Of a stretch of DNA of 64,000 nucleotides, positions 1 to 6,871 are shown piece by piece. This DNA comes from Pedobacter chitinilyticus. GTDB lineage: Bacteria; Bacteroidota; Bacteroidia; Sphingobacteriales; Sphingobacteriaceae. The notes beneath the pieces are model-generated. The model did no database searches. It saw nothing but the letters and a program-made list of their open reading frames with translations, and was not told the DNA's origin. Within the stretch, counting starts at the first letter, position 1. Every line of letters starts with the position of its first letter. Where the stretch lies: assembly GCF_003313385.1 (NCBI RefSeq), contig NZ_QMHN01000001.1, positions 743,325 through 807,324 on the forward strand, in the 5' to 3' direction. Both the position numbers and the translations under genes were made by a program.

Positions 1-1
1 C

Positions 2-86
2 GGAGAGCTGGCAGAGTGGTCGAATGCGGCAGTCTTGAAAACTGTTGACTGTAACAGGTCCGGGGGTTCGAATCCCTCGCTCTCCG
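2..86 (+). tRNA. tRNA-Ser (anticodon UGA), copy 1
   Basis: This 85-nt sequence folds as a class II tRNA. The acceptor arm GGAGAGC (2-8) pairs with GCTCTCC (79-85), and the discriminator is G86, as is usual for serine. The anticodon loop reads CTTGAAA, giving UGA. A long variable arm precedes the T-arm GGGGGTTCGAATCCC. No CCA is encoded. The promoter lies outside the window. An identical copy is at 905-989. Confidence 0.96.
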
Positions 87-93
87 CACAAAA

Positions 94-127
94 AAGGGAA
101 TGATGTGAAAATCGTTCCCTTTTTTTA
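94..127 (+). terminator. Rho-independent terminator after tRNA-Ser copy 1
   Basis: The stem GGGAATGAT / ATCGTTCCC (one G-U pair, loop GTGAAA) is extended by an A-run before it and a T-run after it. It lies 8 nt past the tRNA. Because of the flanking A and T runs it could also stop the convergent acetyltransferase transcript. Confidence 0.85.
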
Positions 128-143
128 TTTCATTAGCAGCAGC

Positions 144-680
144 TCAATTTACTTTCAGCTCAAGATGAATATCAAATGGTTCCAGTTCAAACAATTCTTC
201 ATCAATTTCCTCGACCAAACTGGCTCCTTCCTTTAAGTAGAAATCAACAGTTGCTTTGGTAGGCGTTGCCGAGATATAGAGTTTTTCCGCTCCAAATGTT
301 GTTGCAATCTTCACACACTTCCGAACCAATTGATGTCCAATTTTATTCCCCCTGTAGCTATTGCTCACATACAAAATATCCATTTTGCAATAGTGCTGTT
401 TCTTGCCTCTTCGTTTTCGTTCAACGGAAGCTACGCCTATCAGTTTGTCATCAGAAAATGCGGCAATCACTTTTCCGCCGTTGGCAATCAGTAGGTGCTG
501 GCGTTGTATCATCTCTTGAAGTTCCGCCTCATCAAAGGAATTAACCAAATCATGTACCGACTTTATGATCAGTTCACCATCTTTATATTCGTAATATTCA
601 AATATATTTTCGGTCCTATCAATTTCCTTTATCCTGATTAGCTCATTTTGTTTCAATAATCTAAAAGTAATTTCTCTCAT
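144..680 (-). CDS. GNAT family N-acetyltransferase
   Basis: A predicted acetyl-CoA-dependent N-acetyltransferase of unknown substrate. The GNAT core is visible: a central strand (KMDILYVSN) followed by the acetyl-CoA pyrophosphate loop in YRGNKIGHQLVRK, then a C-terminal ATPTKATVDFYLKEGA segment typical of the family's last helix. The open frame runs 33 codons further up, to 779. I prefer the ATG at 680 (MREITFRLL) because family proteins begin with this strand and the extra N-terminus looks non-conserved. The gene sits alone between two identical tRNA-Ser genes and is convergent with the first. The fold is secure and the substrate unknown. Confidence 0.8.
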   Translation of the reverse strand: MREITFRLLKQNELIRIKEIDRTENIFEYYEYKDGELIIKSVHDLVNSFDEAELQEMIQRQHLLIANGGKVIAAFSDDKLIGVASVERKRRGKKQHYCKMDILYVSNSYRGNKIGHQLVRKCVKIATTFGAEKLYISATPTKATVDFYLKEGASLVEEIDEELFELEPFDIHLELKVN

Positions 681-869
681 AATGTAAAATACACCTATAC
701 TCATCAAGTTATCGAAATATTGCCTGTCGAGAGCATTTTTATTTGCATTAAGAGCCGTAAGTTTTGCCTTTATAGGCAATTTACAGTTTTATTTTAAAGC
801 TATTTTTTTTGGTTTTCAATAGGTTTGGCAAAGGCCTTTAAACTTTATTTAACATTTTTTTAATCAAAG

Positions 870-900
870 TTTGCAAAATTGATTAGAGTTTGTACTTTTG
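870..900 (+). promoter_or_regulatory. Promoter of tRNA-Ser copy 2
   Basis: TTTG (870-873), a 19-nt spacer and TACTTTTG (893-900) match the Bacteroidota primary sigma consensus TTTG-N19-TAnnTTTG exactly. The tRNA begins 5 nt downstream, so the primary transcript would have almost no leader. Confidence 0.85.
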
Positions 901-904
901 CGGC

Positions 905-989
905 GGAGAGCTGGCAGAGTGGTCGAATGCGGCAGTCTTGAAAACTGTTGACTGTAACAGGTCCGGGGGTTCGAATCCCTCGCTCTCCG
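905..989 (+). tRNA. tRNA-Ser (anticodon UGA), copy 2
   Basis: Identical base for base to the tRNA at 2-86, with the same UGA anticodon, long variable arm and discriminator G. The identity covers 87 bp, including one flanking base on each side, and then ends abruptly. This copy has its own consensus promoter and its own terminator, so it should be expressed independently. Confidence 0.96.
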
Positions 990-992
990 CGG

Positions 993-1022
993 AAAAAGCC
1001 GTCCTTTAGGATGGCTTTTTTT
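993..1022 (+). terminator. Terminator after tRNA-Ser copy 2
   Basis: The stem AGCCGTCC / GGATGGCT with loop TTTA is flanked by an A-run and a T7 run, directly behind the tRNA. It is not related in sequence to the terminator of copy 1. Confidence 0.85.
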
Positions 1023-1163
1023 ATTTCTTTTCAAATAAGCAACACACTCCCTAGCTTTCGCAAAGTATAAGGTCGATTTTGTACGCCAGTATAAGCATAA
1101 CTATATCTGAATTATTGATTTTCTTCATATATTGCTTATAATTCTAACTAAAAAACATTTACT

Positions 1164-1769
1164 ATGAAACACATTTTAACAAGATTTACCATTGAGAATA
1201 TGCTTGATGAAGTAGGGCATGATATTGCACTAGTCAACCTATTTTATCGTATTAGTAATCAGCCAGAAATTGAAAAACCCCTTGTTGTTCCTTTTGATAA
1301 GCTGTTGAAGTTTATAGCGCAAGAGGATGTAGAAGCTTCCAGATATCTTCATAAAATCCGTTCTAGCATAGGTGGTTACGGACCAAAACATAGCAAGGTT
1401 TTAGACATGATGAATAATGAAGGATTTGATTTAGATCCTTATGTACTCATTTTTTTTAATTCCCTTAACAGAGATATGCTTGATCAACATATTCAACATG
1501 TAGAGAATTTGTCGATACAAAACAGCGAAGCGATAGCAGATAAATTTGAAGAGCTTGAAGATTTGGTTGATGACATGAAAGAAAGTAATATCAAAATGTC
1601 ACAGTTTACCGAAGAGGTTGATCAAGTTTTGCATGAACTGACACTTAAGCACTTCCCCGAACTTTTTGAGAATGGGAATGAATGTATCGAAGCTTATCGA
1701 AGCCATCTTATTACTACCACCTTAGATTTTGTGGAGGGGATAGATGAGATTTTGAATGACGAATTTTAA
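1164..1769 (+). CDS. Hypothetical protein, acidic and helical (201 aa)
   Basis: I do not recognise a family. The protein has no signal peptide or membrane segment, so it should be cytosolic. It is acidic, with a probable coiled-coil stretch around residues 115-150 (EDLVDDMKESNIKM) and no obvious catalytic motif. The ATG at 1164 follows an A-rich leader, as is usual here. It is a single-gene unit, convergent with the methyltransferase gene 29 bp downstream. Coding potential is supported by its length and clean codon use. The function is unknown. Confidence 0.7.
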   Translation: MKHILTRFTIENMLDEVGHDIALVNLFYRISNQPEIEKPLVVPFDKLLKFIAQEDVEASRYLHKIRSSIGGYGPKHSKVLDMMNNEGFDLDPYVLIFFNSLNRDMLDQHIQHVENLSIQNSEAIADKFEELEDLVDDMKESNIKMSQFTEEVDQVLHELTLKHFPELFENGNECIEAYRSHLITTTLDFVEGIDEILNDEF

Positions 1770-1798
1770 GGACCGTTCGTCATTAAGCTAACGATTTT

Positions 1799-2977
1799 TC
1801 AATAATACTGCTCAATCACCGTTTTAAATACAACATAATCCTGTTGTACTTGGCTAAAGATATAAAATGTGTCTTGATCGGGTTTTATTTTAAGCTTTTT
1901 AACTAGGTTTTCTGCTCGTTCTGGGAAGTTTCTAATGATGACGTTCCCTTGCAAGTTCTTTTCCTTTTTAAGCTCATTAGGCGCATAAATTTGCGTTATC
2001 TTAAATATGCGGCCAATAAAATCTTCCTTAAGATCTTCAGAAAAGTATAAATGGCTTTGTTTTCCGAGTTTTGTTAAAGTAAATGCATTGGCAATGGCAT
2101 TAAAAGCACCGCTTTTCATCAGCGCTGCATCAGGTTCGTATAAATAACCTGAGCTTTGCACCTTTTCCATCAAGACTACATCACTATCGTCGTGTAAGGG
2201 CAACTCTATTTGCTTAATGCTCGAATTTAAAGTAGCACAGATGATTTTTGTTTCTTCGTTAAAATTCTTATCAATTACCCACAAGAGTTCCTTACATTCG
2301 TTTTTGACGCTTACAATGTGAATTTCGGAAACATTTTTCAGTTCCGTTAATCCTGCTTGAAGGTCTAATAAAGGGGAGGTTTTAATGATGATTCGCGCTG
2401 CCTTATTCAATAGTAGTTGAAAATGTTCTACCACATTTGGCGTACAATCGGCCAGTTTAAAAACTTTTCCACTGGTGCTTCTTCTGGCAGGGTCTATATA
2501 AATGGTATCGAATGTGCCCTCGGTTTCCGAAAGGTAGGCCAAACCATCTATGGCGAGACATTGAATAGATTTTGCGTCCAGTAATTCAGCGTTATACGCA
2601 GAAATGGCCGAGAGTTCTTCGTTGATTTCACAACTATAAACCTCTTCCATTTTTTTGGAGAAGTAATAACTATCTACCCCAAAACCAGCAGTAATATCAA
2701 TCAGGCGTTTTCCTTTTGCCAGGTTGCTTTTATACTTTGCAGTATCTTCTGACGAAGTTTGCTCAATAGATAACATAGTTGGATAATAAACCTCTTTAGT
2801 GTTAAACCAAGTCGGCAGTTTCTTCTCCGCTTTCTTTTTGGCTGCAATTTGATTGGCCAATTCCGCAGAACTTACCTCAGGAAAAGGAGATTTTGACAGC
2901 ACAATTTTACTCACATCAGCGTTTAAATGACTGTTGATGTAAGCTTGTACTTCCTTTCCTAAGATGTTATTGTTCAT
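1799..2977 (-). CDS. Class I SAM-dependent methyltransferase with THUMP-like domain
   Basis: A probable RNA methyltransferase of the RsmD-like/THUMP-like type common in Bacteroidota. The Rossmann SAM-binding motif I is LIDITAGFGVD (residues 92-102), the acidic motif II is SCEIN, and the catalytic-loop analogue is IDPARR (161-166), replacing the DPPY of amino-methyltransferases. The C-terminal 100 residues (LTKLGKQSHLYF onward) match the THUMP-like module. There are no membrane segments. It is transcribed alone. The start codon is followed upstream by two copies of the ACTAACCACTA-type repeat. The RNA target cannot be read from the sequence. Confidence 0.8.
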   Translation of the reverse strand: MNNNILGKEVQAYINSHLNADVSKIVLSKSPFPEVSSAELANQIAAKKKAEKKLPTWFNTKEVYYPTMLSIEQTSSEDTAKYKSNLAKGKRLIDITAGFGVDSYYFSKKMEEVYSCEINEELSAISAYNAELLDAKSIQCLAIDGLAYLSETEGTFDTIYIDPARRSTSGKVFKLADCTPNVVEHFQLLLNKAARIIIKTSPLLDLQAGLTELKNVSEIHIVSVKNECKELLWVIDKNFNEETKIICATLNSSIKQIELPLHDDSDVVLMEKVQSSGYLYEPDAALMKSGAFNAIANAFTLTKLGKQSHLYFSEDLKEDFIGRIFKITQIYAPNELKKEKNLQGNVIIRNFPERAENLVKKLKIKPDQDTFYIFSQVQQDYVVFKTVIEQYY

Positions 2978-3067
2978 GAAATAATAGTGGCTAGGGGTTA
3001 GTAATTAGTGGTTAGTAGTTTGTTCCTAACCAGATAACAATTAAGCTATACAACAATTCCTCAAAAA

Positions 3068-4333
3068 TTAATCTCTATTCTTCATCACCATTTGACAGGT
3101 GTTACGGCTTTTTACTTCTAACCAAACTTTTTTATCCGTAGTTACCCTATCAATGGTTTGTTGGTTGTAATAACGTATCGTTACCAACTCCATATTTTTA
3201 TTGTATTTCACCTTAAAATCCGCCGATAAATCATTAATTAGGCGTTCAATTTTAGAATCATCTTCGTCAACACTTACCGAAAAGCTAATGGCCGAATTAA
3301 GCATGGTATTTACCTTTACTTTGTTTTTGTGCAGAATGGCAAAAATATGGCTCAAGTTTTCTTCAATAATGAAAGAAAAATCTTTAGGCGAAATTGACAA
3401 CAATACCTGGTTAACCTTAAATATAAATGAAGGAATAGGAATAGTAGTTGCTTCACTGCTGATCTCGGTTCCTTTTTCCTCTGGATGGATAAAAGATCTT
3501 ACATACAAAGGAATGCTCTTATTTTGTACGGGTTTAATCGTTTTTGGATGGATTACCGTAGCACCGTAGTAGGTCAGCTCAATGGCATCGTGATAGGAGA
3601 GTTGCGGAATTTTCTCCGTCTCGTCAAACCATTTTGGATCGGCATTGAGTACTCCCGGAACATCTTTCCAAATGGTCATTTTCTCGGCATCAAGTGCTGC
3701 ACTAAAAATTGCTGCACTGTAATCGGAACCTTCGCGACCTAAAGTACTGGTGAAATTCTCGCTGGTTGCCCCAATGAAGCCCTGCGTTAACACTATACCT
3801 TGCTCTAAATAGTTAGGCAACTGCTTTTGTATCGCTTGGGTAGTTTTATCCCATTGCACATTTGCTTCTCGGTAATTGTTATCCGTTTGGATATAATTCC
3901 TAGCATCTTGCCAAATGGCGAAAGTGCCTTGCTGATTCAAATAAGCCGCAATAATTTTGGAAGAAACCAATTCACCAATGGAAACAATTTGGTCATAAAG
4001 GTAGTCGGCACTGTCTTCGGCATCTTCCTCTAAAAGCCATTCTATTTCTACAAAAGTATTGGATACGTCATTATACACTGGATTTTTAGTGTCTGGAAAC
4101 AACTTTCCAATGATATCAAAATGGAACGCCTTGATGTTTTCAAGCAATTGATGCTGGTTTTCATCACCATTAATGTGTGCAAAGGCTAATTCCTGTAACC
4201 TATCCGTCGTTTTGTCCATTGCCGAAACGACCACCAGTAAGTTTTTTGTGCCGTAGGACTGTATAATTTGAGTAACGTTTTTTATTCCTTCGATGTTTTT
4301 GATGGATGCTCCACCAAACTTGTATACCTGCAT
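3068..4333 (-). CDS. Aspartate kinase (monofunctional)
   Basis: Phosphorylates L-aspartate as the first step toward lysine, threonine, methionine and isoleucine. The N-terminal amino-acid-kinase motif KFGGAS is at residues 5-10. TLGREGSDYSAA near residue 200 is the conserved nucleotide/substrate segment. The C-terminal 120 residues resemble ACT regulatory repeats (FSFIIEENLSHIFAIL), which suggests feedback control. At 421 aa it is a stand-alone kinase without homoserine dehydrogenase. The ATG directly abuts the stop codon of the lipoprotein gene, so the two are translationally coupled in a three-gene operon with the upstream GNAT gene. Confidence 0.93.
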   Translation of the reverse strand: MQVYKFGGASIKNIEGIKNVTQIIQSYGTKNLLVVVSAMDKTTDRLQELAFAHINGDENQHQLLENIKAFHFDIIGKLFPDTKNPVYNDVSNTFVEIEWLLEEDAEDSADYLYDQIVSIGELVSSKIIAAYLNQQGTFAIWQDARNYIQTDNNYREANVQWDKTTQAIQKQLPNYLEQGIVLTQGFIGATSENFTSTLGREGSDYSAAIFSAALDAEKMTIWKDVPGVLNADPKWFDETEKIPQLSYHDAIELTYYGATVIHPKTIKPVQNKSIPLYVRSFIHPEEKGTEISSEATTIPIPSFIFKVNQVLLSISPKDFSFIIEENLSHIFAILHKNKVKVNTMLNSAISFSVSVDEDDSKIERLINDLSADFKVKYNKNMELVTIRYYNQQTIDRVTTDKKVWLEVKSRNTCQMVMKNRD

Positions 4334-5143
4334 TTATTCTATAGGAGTTAAGATGGTTTGTGGTTTAGCAATATCGCCAAGGGCTGCAAATGGGATTACC
4401 AATTCAGTGGTTCCTTCGGCGTATGCTTTAATTTCATAAGGATTGTAAAGGAAAGTCAGGCCTTTATCGCTCACATAAAATGCTGCTGGCAAGGAGAATT
4501 TTCCATTGGTAAAAAAGTAGCGTTTATCTAAAGGCTCTGTAGCACTCATGTGCTCATTTTTTCTGAATATACCTTCTGCTAGCTTAAGTAAATCCGCTTT
4601 TTTATTGGGTAAAATCAACGAATCTAACACAATAGGTTGATTGGTTTTTGGGTTATAATTGATGTAAGAGATAGAGGTGTTGCCATGCGCACCGCCAGCA
4701 TAATCAGAATGGATGTACTTTAGGGCAATGTAATTGTGCAATTGACGCATTACTTTAATGTCAATCAGCAAATACCACCATTGAGCCGTTCCAGGATTTT
4801 CCATATAAAAATCGTTATAGCCTCTAATGAAACTACTGGCTACATCTTCATAAGCGGTAGGATGTTCATCTTTTCCAAAGTAATCGAATACTTGCTTTTT
4901 GATGTAGTGGTTTAAGCTATCATTGTCAAAAACAGGATATTTTACCACTGCGTTTGCAGTATCTGCTTCCGAATTTACACCTGGCTTTACTAAATTATTA
5001 CTTACCACCTTCACCGAATCATAACGATAGGTAAGCGTGTCATTTTCAGCAGTAATTACATGGGCAACTTTTTTGTCCTTGTTCTCATTTCTACAAGCCA
5101 TTAATAAACTAATAGCTACTAGGGGTAAGATAATTTTTTTCAT
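4334..5143 (-). CDS. DUF3298-type lipoprotein
   Basis: A predicted exported lipoprotein of 269 aa. The start at 5143 gives MKKIILPLVAISLLMAC, a clean lipoprotein signal with Cys17. The frame stays open up to 5203, but that N-terminus would bury the signal. The C-terminal half (YAGGAHGN, then a segment ending LVIPFAAL) matches the DUF3298/RsiV-like family, which has a DUF4163-like domain before it. The family includes the extracellular part of anti-sigma factor RsiV, but there is no sigma factor nearby. It sits between a GNAT gene and aspartate kinase, with 11 bp and 0 bp gaps. The role is unknown. Confidence 0.8.
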   Translation of the reverse strand: MKKIILPLVAISLLMACRNENKDKKVAHVITAENDTLTYRYDSVKVVSNNLVKPGVNSEADTANAVVKYPVFDNDSLNHYIKKQVFDYFGKDEHPTAYEDVASSFIRGYNDFYMENPGTAQWWYLLIDIKVMRQLHNYIALKYIHSDYAGGAHGNTSISYINYNPKTNQPIVLDSLILPNKKADLLKLAEGIFRKNEHMSATEPLDKRYFFTNGKFSLPAAFYVSDKGLTFLYNPYEIKAYAEGTTELVIPFAALGDIAKPQTILTPIE

Positions 5144-5154
5144 ATCTATAAGAT

Positions 5155-5625
5155 TTAATTTAGTGCTTCCAACTGCTCTTTGGAAAAGGAAGCATTTAAC
5201 CATTCACTTTCATAAGCTGCGCCATACTTATCGTAAAAGTTAATCGCAGGAGTATTCCAGTCAAGCACTTGCCAGTTCATCCCATTAAAATTTCCTTCTT
5301 TAGCCTCTTGCACTACACGGTCAAACAGTAATTTTCCAATGCCTTTTCCGCGGTAGTTTTCTGTAACCAAAAAGTCTTCCAAATATAAACGACAACCTTT
5401 CCAAGTGGAGTATCTCACATAAAACAAAGCAAGACCAACGATGTTTTCGCCATCAACAGCCACAAATGATTTCCATACTGGATTTTCTCCAAAGCCAGCC
5501 GCTACAAACTCATCTAAGGTAACCGTTACTTCTTGTGGCGCTTTTTCATAAATGGCTAATTCCATAATCAGTTCCAATAAACGTGGACAGTCCTCGGCGA
5601 TTGCTCTTCTTAATTTAATATTCAT
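5155..5625 (-). CDS. GNAT acetyltransferase, SSAT (diamine acetyltransferase)-like
   Basis: A 156-aa acetyltransferase resembling spermidine/spermine N1-acetyltransferase and thialysine acetyltransferases. The diagnostic run is LYLEDFLV followed by YRGKGIGKLLFDRV (the acetyl-CoA loop) around residues 80-105, then NWQVLDWNTPAINFYDKYGA, which carries the conserved WNxxAxxFY of the SSAT group. It is first in an operon with the DUF3298 lipoprotein and aspartate kinase. The TAGTGGTTAGT repeat lies 15 nt before its start. The substrate is probably a small amine, which is inference from family only. Confidence 0.85.
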   Translation of the reverse strand: MNIKLRRAIAEDCPRLLELIMELAIYEKAPQEVTVTLDEFVAAGFGENPVWKSFVAVDGENIVGLALFYVRYSTWKGCRLYLEDFLVTENYRGKGIGKLLFDRVVQEAKEGNFNGMNWQVLDWNTPAINFYDKYGAAYESEWLNASFSKEQLEALN

Positions 5626-5708
5626 TTTTTTTTAGGTACTAGTGGTTAGTTTTTTGGCTTATGCTAACTTGCACTCACGCTGTAAGTAACTTTCCAACTT
5701 TCAACTAT

Positions 5709-6401
5709 TTACTCTTTGTTTTTCCAGTGTTTAATCACTCTTTTCCCAAAGATATTACTGCCAATTCTTACCATGGTGCTTCCTTCTGCTATGGCTAATT
5801 TATAATCGGCCGACATGCCCATCGAAATCTCCTTAAAGGAATCAGCTTTTCTGAAAAAACTTACTTTCACGCCATCAAATAACACTTTTAGCTCGTTAAA
5901 CTCGGCAATGGTTTGCTTTTCTTGCGCTGTATTGGTGGCAATGCCCATTAAACCTATAATGCGCACATTTTTCATCGCTTCAAACTCCTCAGAACGCAAT
6001 AGTTCAATAGCTTCATCAAAGCCTAACCCAAACTTACTTTCCTCATCAGCAATATAAATCTGCAATAGGCAATCAATTACACGTTTGTGCTTCGCCGCCT
6101 GTTTATCTATTTCTTTAAGCAGTTTTAAGCTATCTACAGATTCAATCAATTTTACAAAAGGAGCAATGTATTTAACCTTGTTCGTCTGTAAGTGACCAAT
6201 CAAATGCCATTCAATATCAGCTGGTAACTGTGCTTGCTTATCTACCATTTCCTGCACCAAATTCTCACCAAAAACACGTTGACCAGCTTCATAAGCTTCC
6301 ATTACAGCCTCTGCAGGATGATTCTTCGAAACTGCTACCAACTTTACACCTTGGCTCTCAATTTCGTTTTTATATTTCAATAAGTTATCAGCAATGCTCA
6401 T
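5709..6401 (-). CDS. YggS-family pyridoxal phosphate homeostasis protein
   Basis: A cytosolic PLP-binding TIM-barrel protein (PLPBP/YggS) that buffers vitamin B6 and affects amino-acid pools. It has no known catalytic activity. The PLP lysine is K26 in VAVSKNHP. Other signatures are FGENLVQE (44-51), HLIGHLQTNK (66-75), and the C-terminal GMSADYKLAI and VRIGSNIFG phosphate-binding segments. At 230 aa it is full length. It stands alone and is divergent from the DUF4296/mutS2 unit, with 75 bp between the start codons. Confidence 0.94.
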   Translation of the reverse strand: MSIADNLLKYKNEIESQGVKLVAVSKNHPAEAVMEAYEAGQRVFGENLVQEMVDKQAQLPADIEWHLIGHLQTNKVKYIAPFVKLIESVDSLKLLKEIDKQAAKHKRVIDCLLQIYIADEESKFGLGFDEAIELLRSEEFEAMKNVRIIGLMGIATNTAQEKQTIAEFNELKVLFDGVKVSFFRKADSFKEISMGMSADYKLAIAEGSTMVRIGSNIFGKRVIKHWKNKE

Positions 6402-6476
6402 TTATCAGTATTTTTGGAGGTAAAATTAACAACCCTTTTTTAATTTGGCTAAGAAAGCTGAAGTTTTAATCAAGAA

Positions 6477-6869
6477 ATGACGAGATTTTTGTTGCTATTT
6501 TTCTGCGCGGTGTTGGCTTTTAGCTGTAAACCTGGTATTCCGAAGGATATTGTACAACCCGAAGAAATGGAAAAAATATTATTTGATATCCATGTGGTAG
6601 ACGGTTATGTATCGTCTATTCCTACGCCAGATAGTGCCAAGAAAGTGTCGGCACCAATCTACAAAGGCATTTTCAAGAAATTTGGCATCGATTCGGCCAT
6701 GCATGCAAAAAGTATGGCATATTATTATAGTCGCCCTGATTTGCTATCGAAAATGTACGATAGGATTAGCGATAAGATCAACAAAAGTAGAGAAGATTTA
6801 ATTAAGAAGCACGAAAAGCAAACGGCAGCTGAAGCAGCCAAACCAGCAGCGCCGCAACCTGTAAAATAA
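6477..6869 (+). CDS. DUF4296 domain-containing lipoprotein
   Basis: A 130-aa exported lipoprotein. The signal MTRFLLLFFCAVLAFSC places the lipid-modified Cys at residue 17. The mature part begins with IPKDIVQPEEMEKILFDIHVVDGY, the hallmark of the DUF4296 family restricted to Bacteroidota. It continues through the conserved YKGIFKKFGIDS and ends in an Ala/Pro/Lys-rich tail. The function is not known. The stop is 2 nt before the mutS2 start, so the two genes are cotranscribed. Confidence 0.88.
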   Translation: MTRFLLLFFCAVLAFSCKPGIPKDIVQPEEMEKILFDIHVVDGYVSSIPTPDSAKKVSAPIYKGIFKKFGIDSAMHAKSMAYYYSRPDLLSKMYDRISDKINKSREDLIKKHEKQTAAEAAKPAAPQPVK

Positions 6870-6871
6870 AT

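Noticed and set aside
144..779. Longer form of the GNAT protein starting at 779
   Set aside because: The 33 extra residues precede the normal first strand of the fold and look non-conserved. The ATG at 680 is preferred.
3201..3742. Overlapping plus-strand open frames opposite aspartate kinase
   Set aside because: They are antisense shadows of a well-supported gene, without start-site context or motifs.
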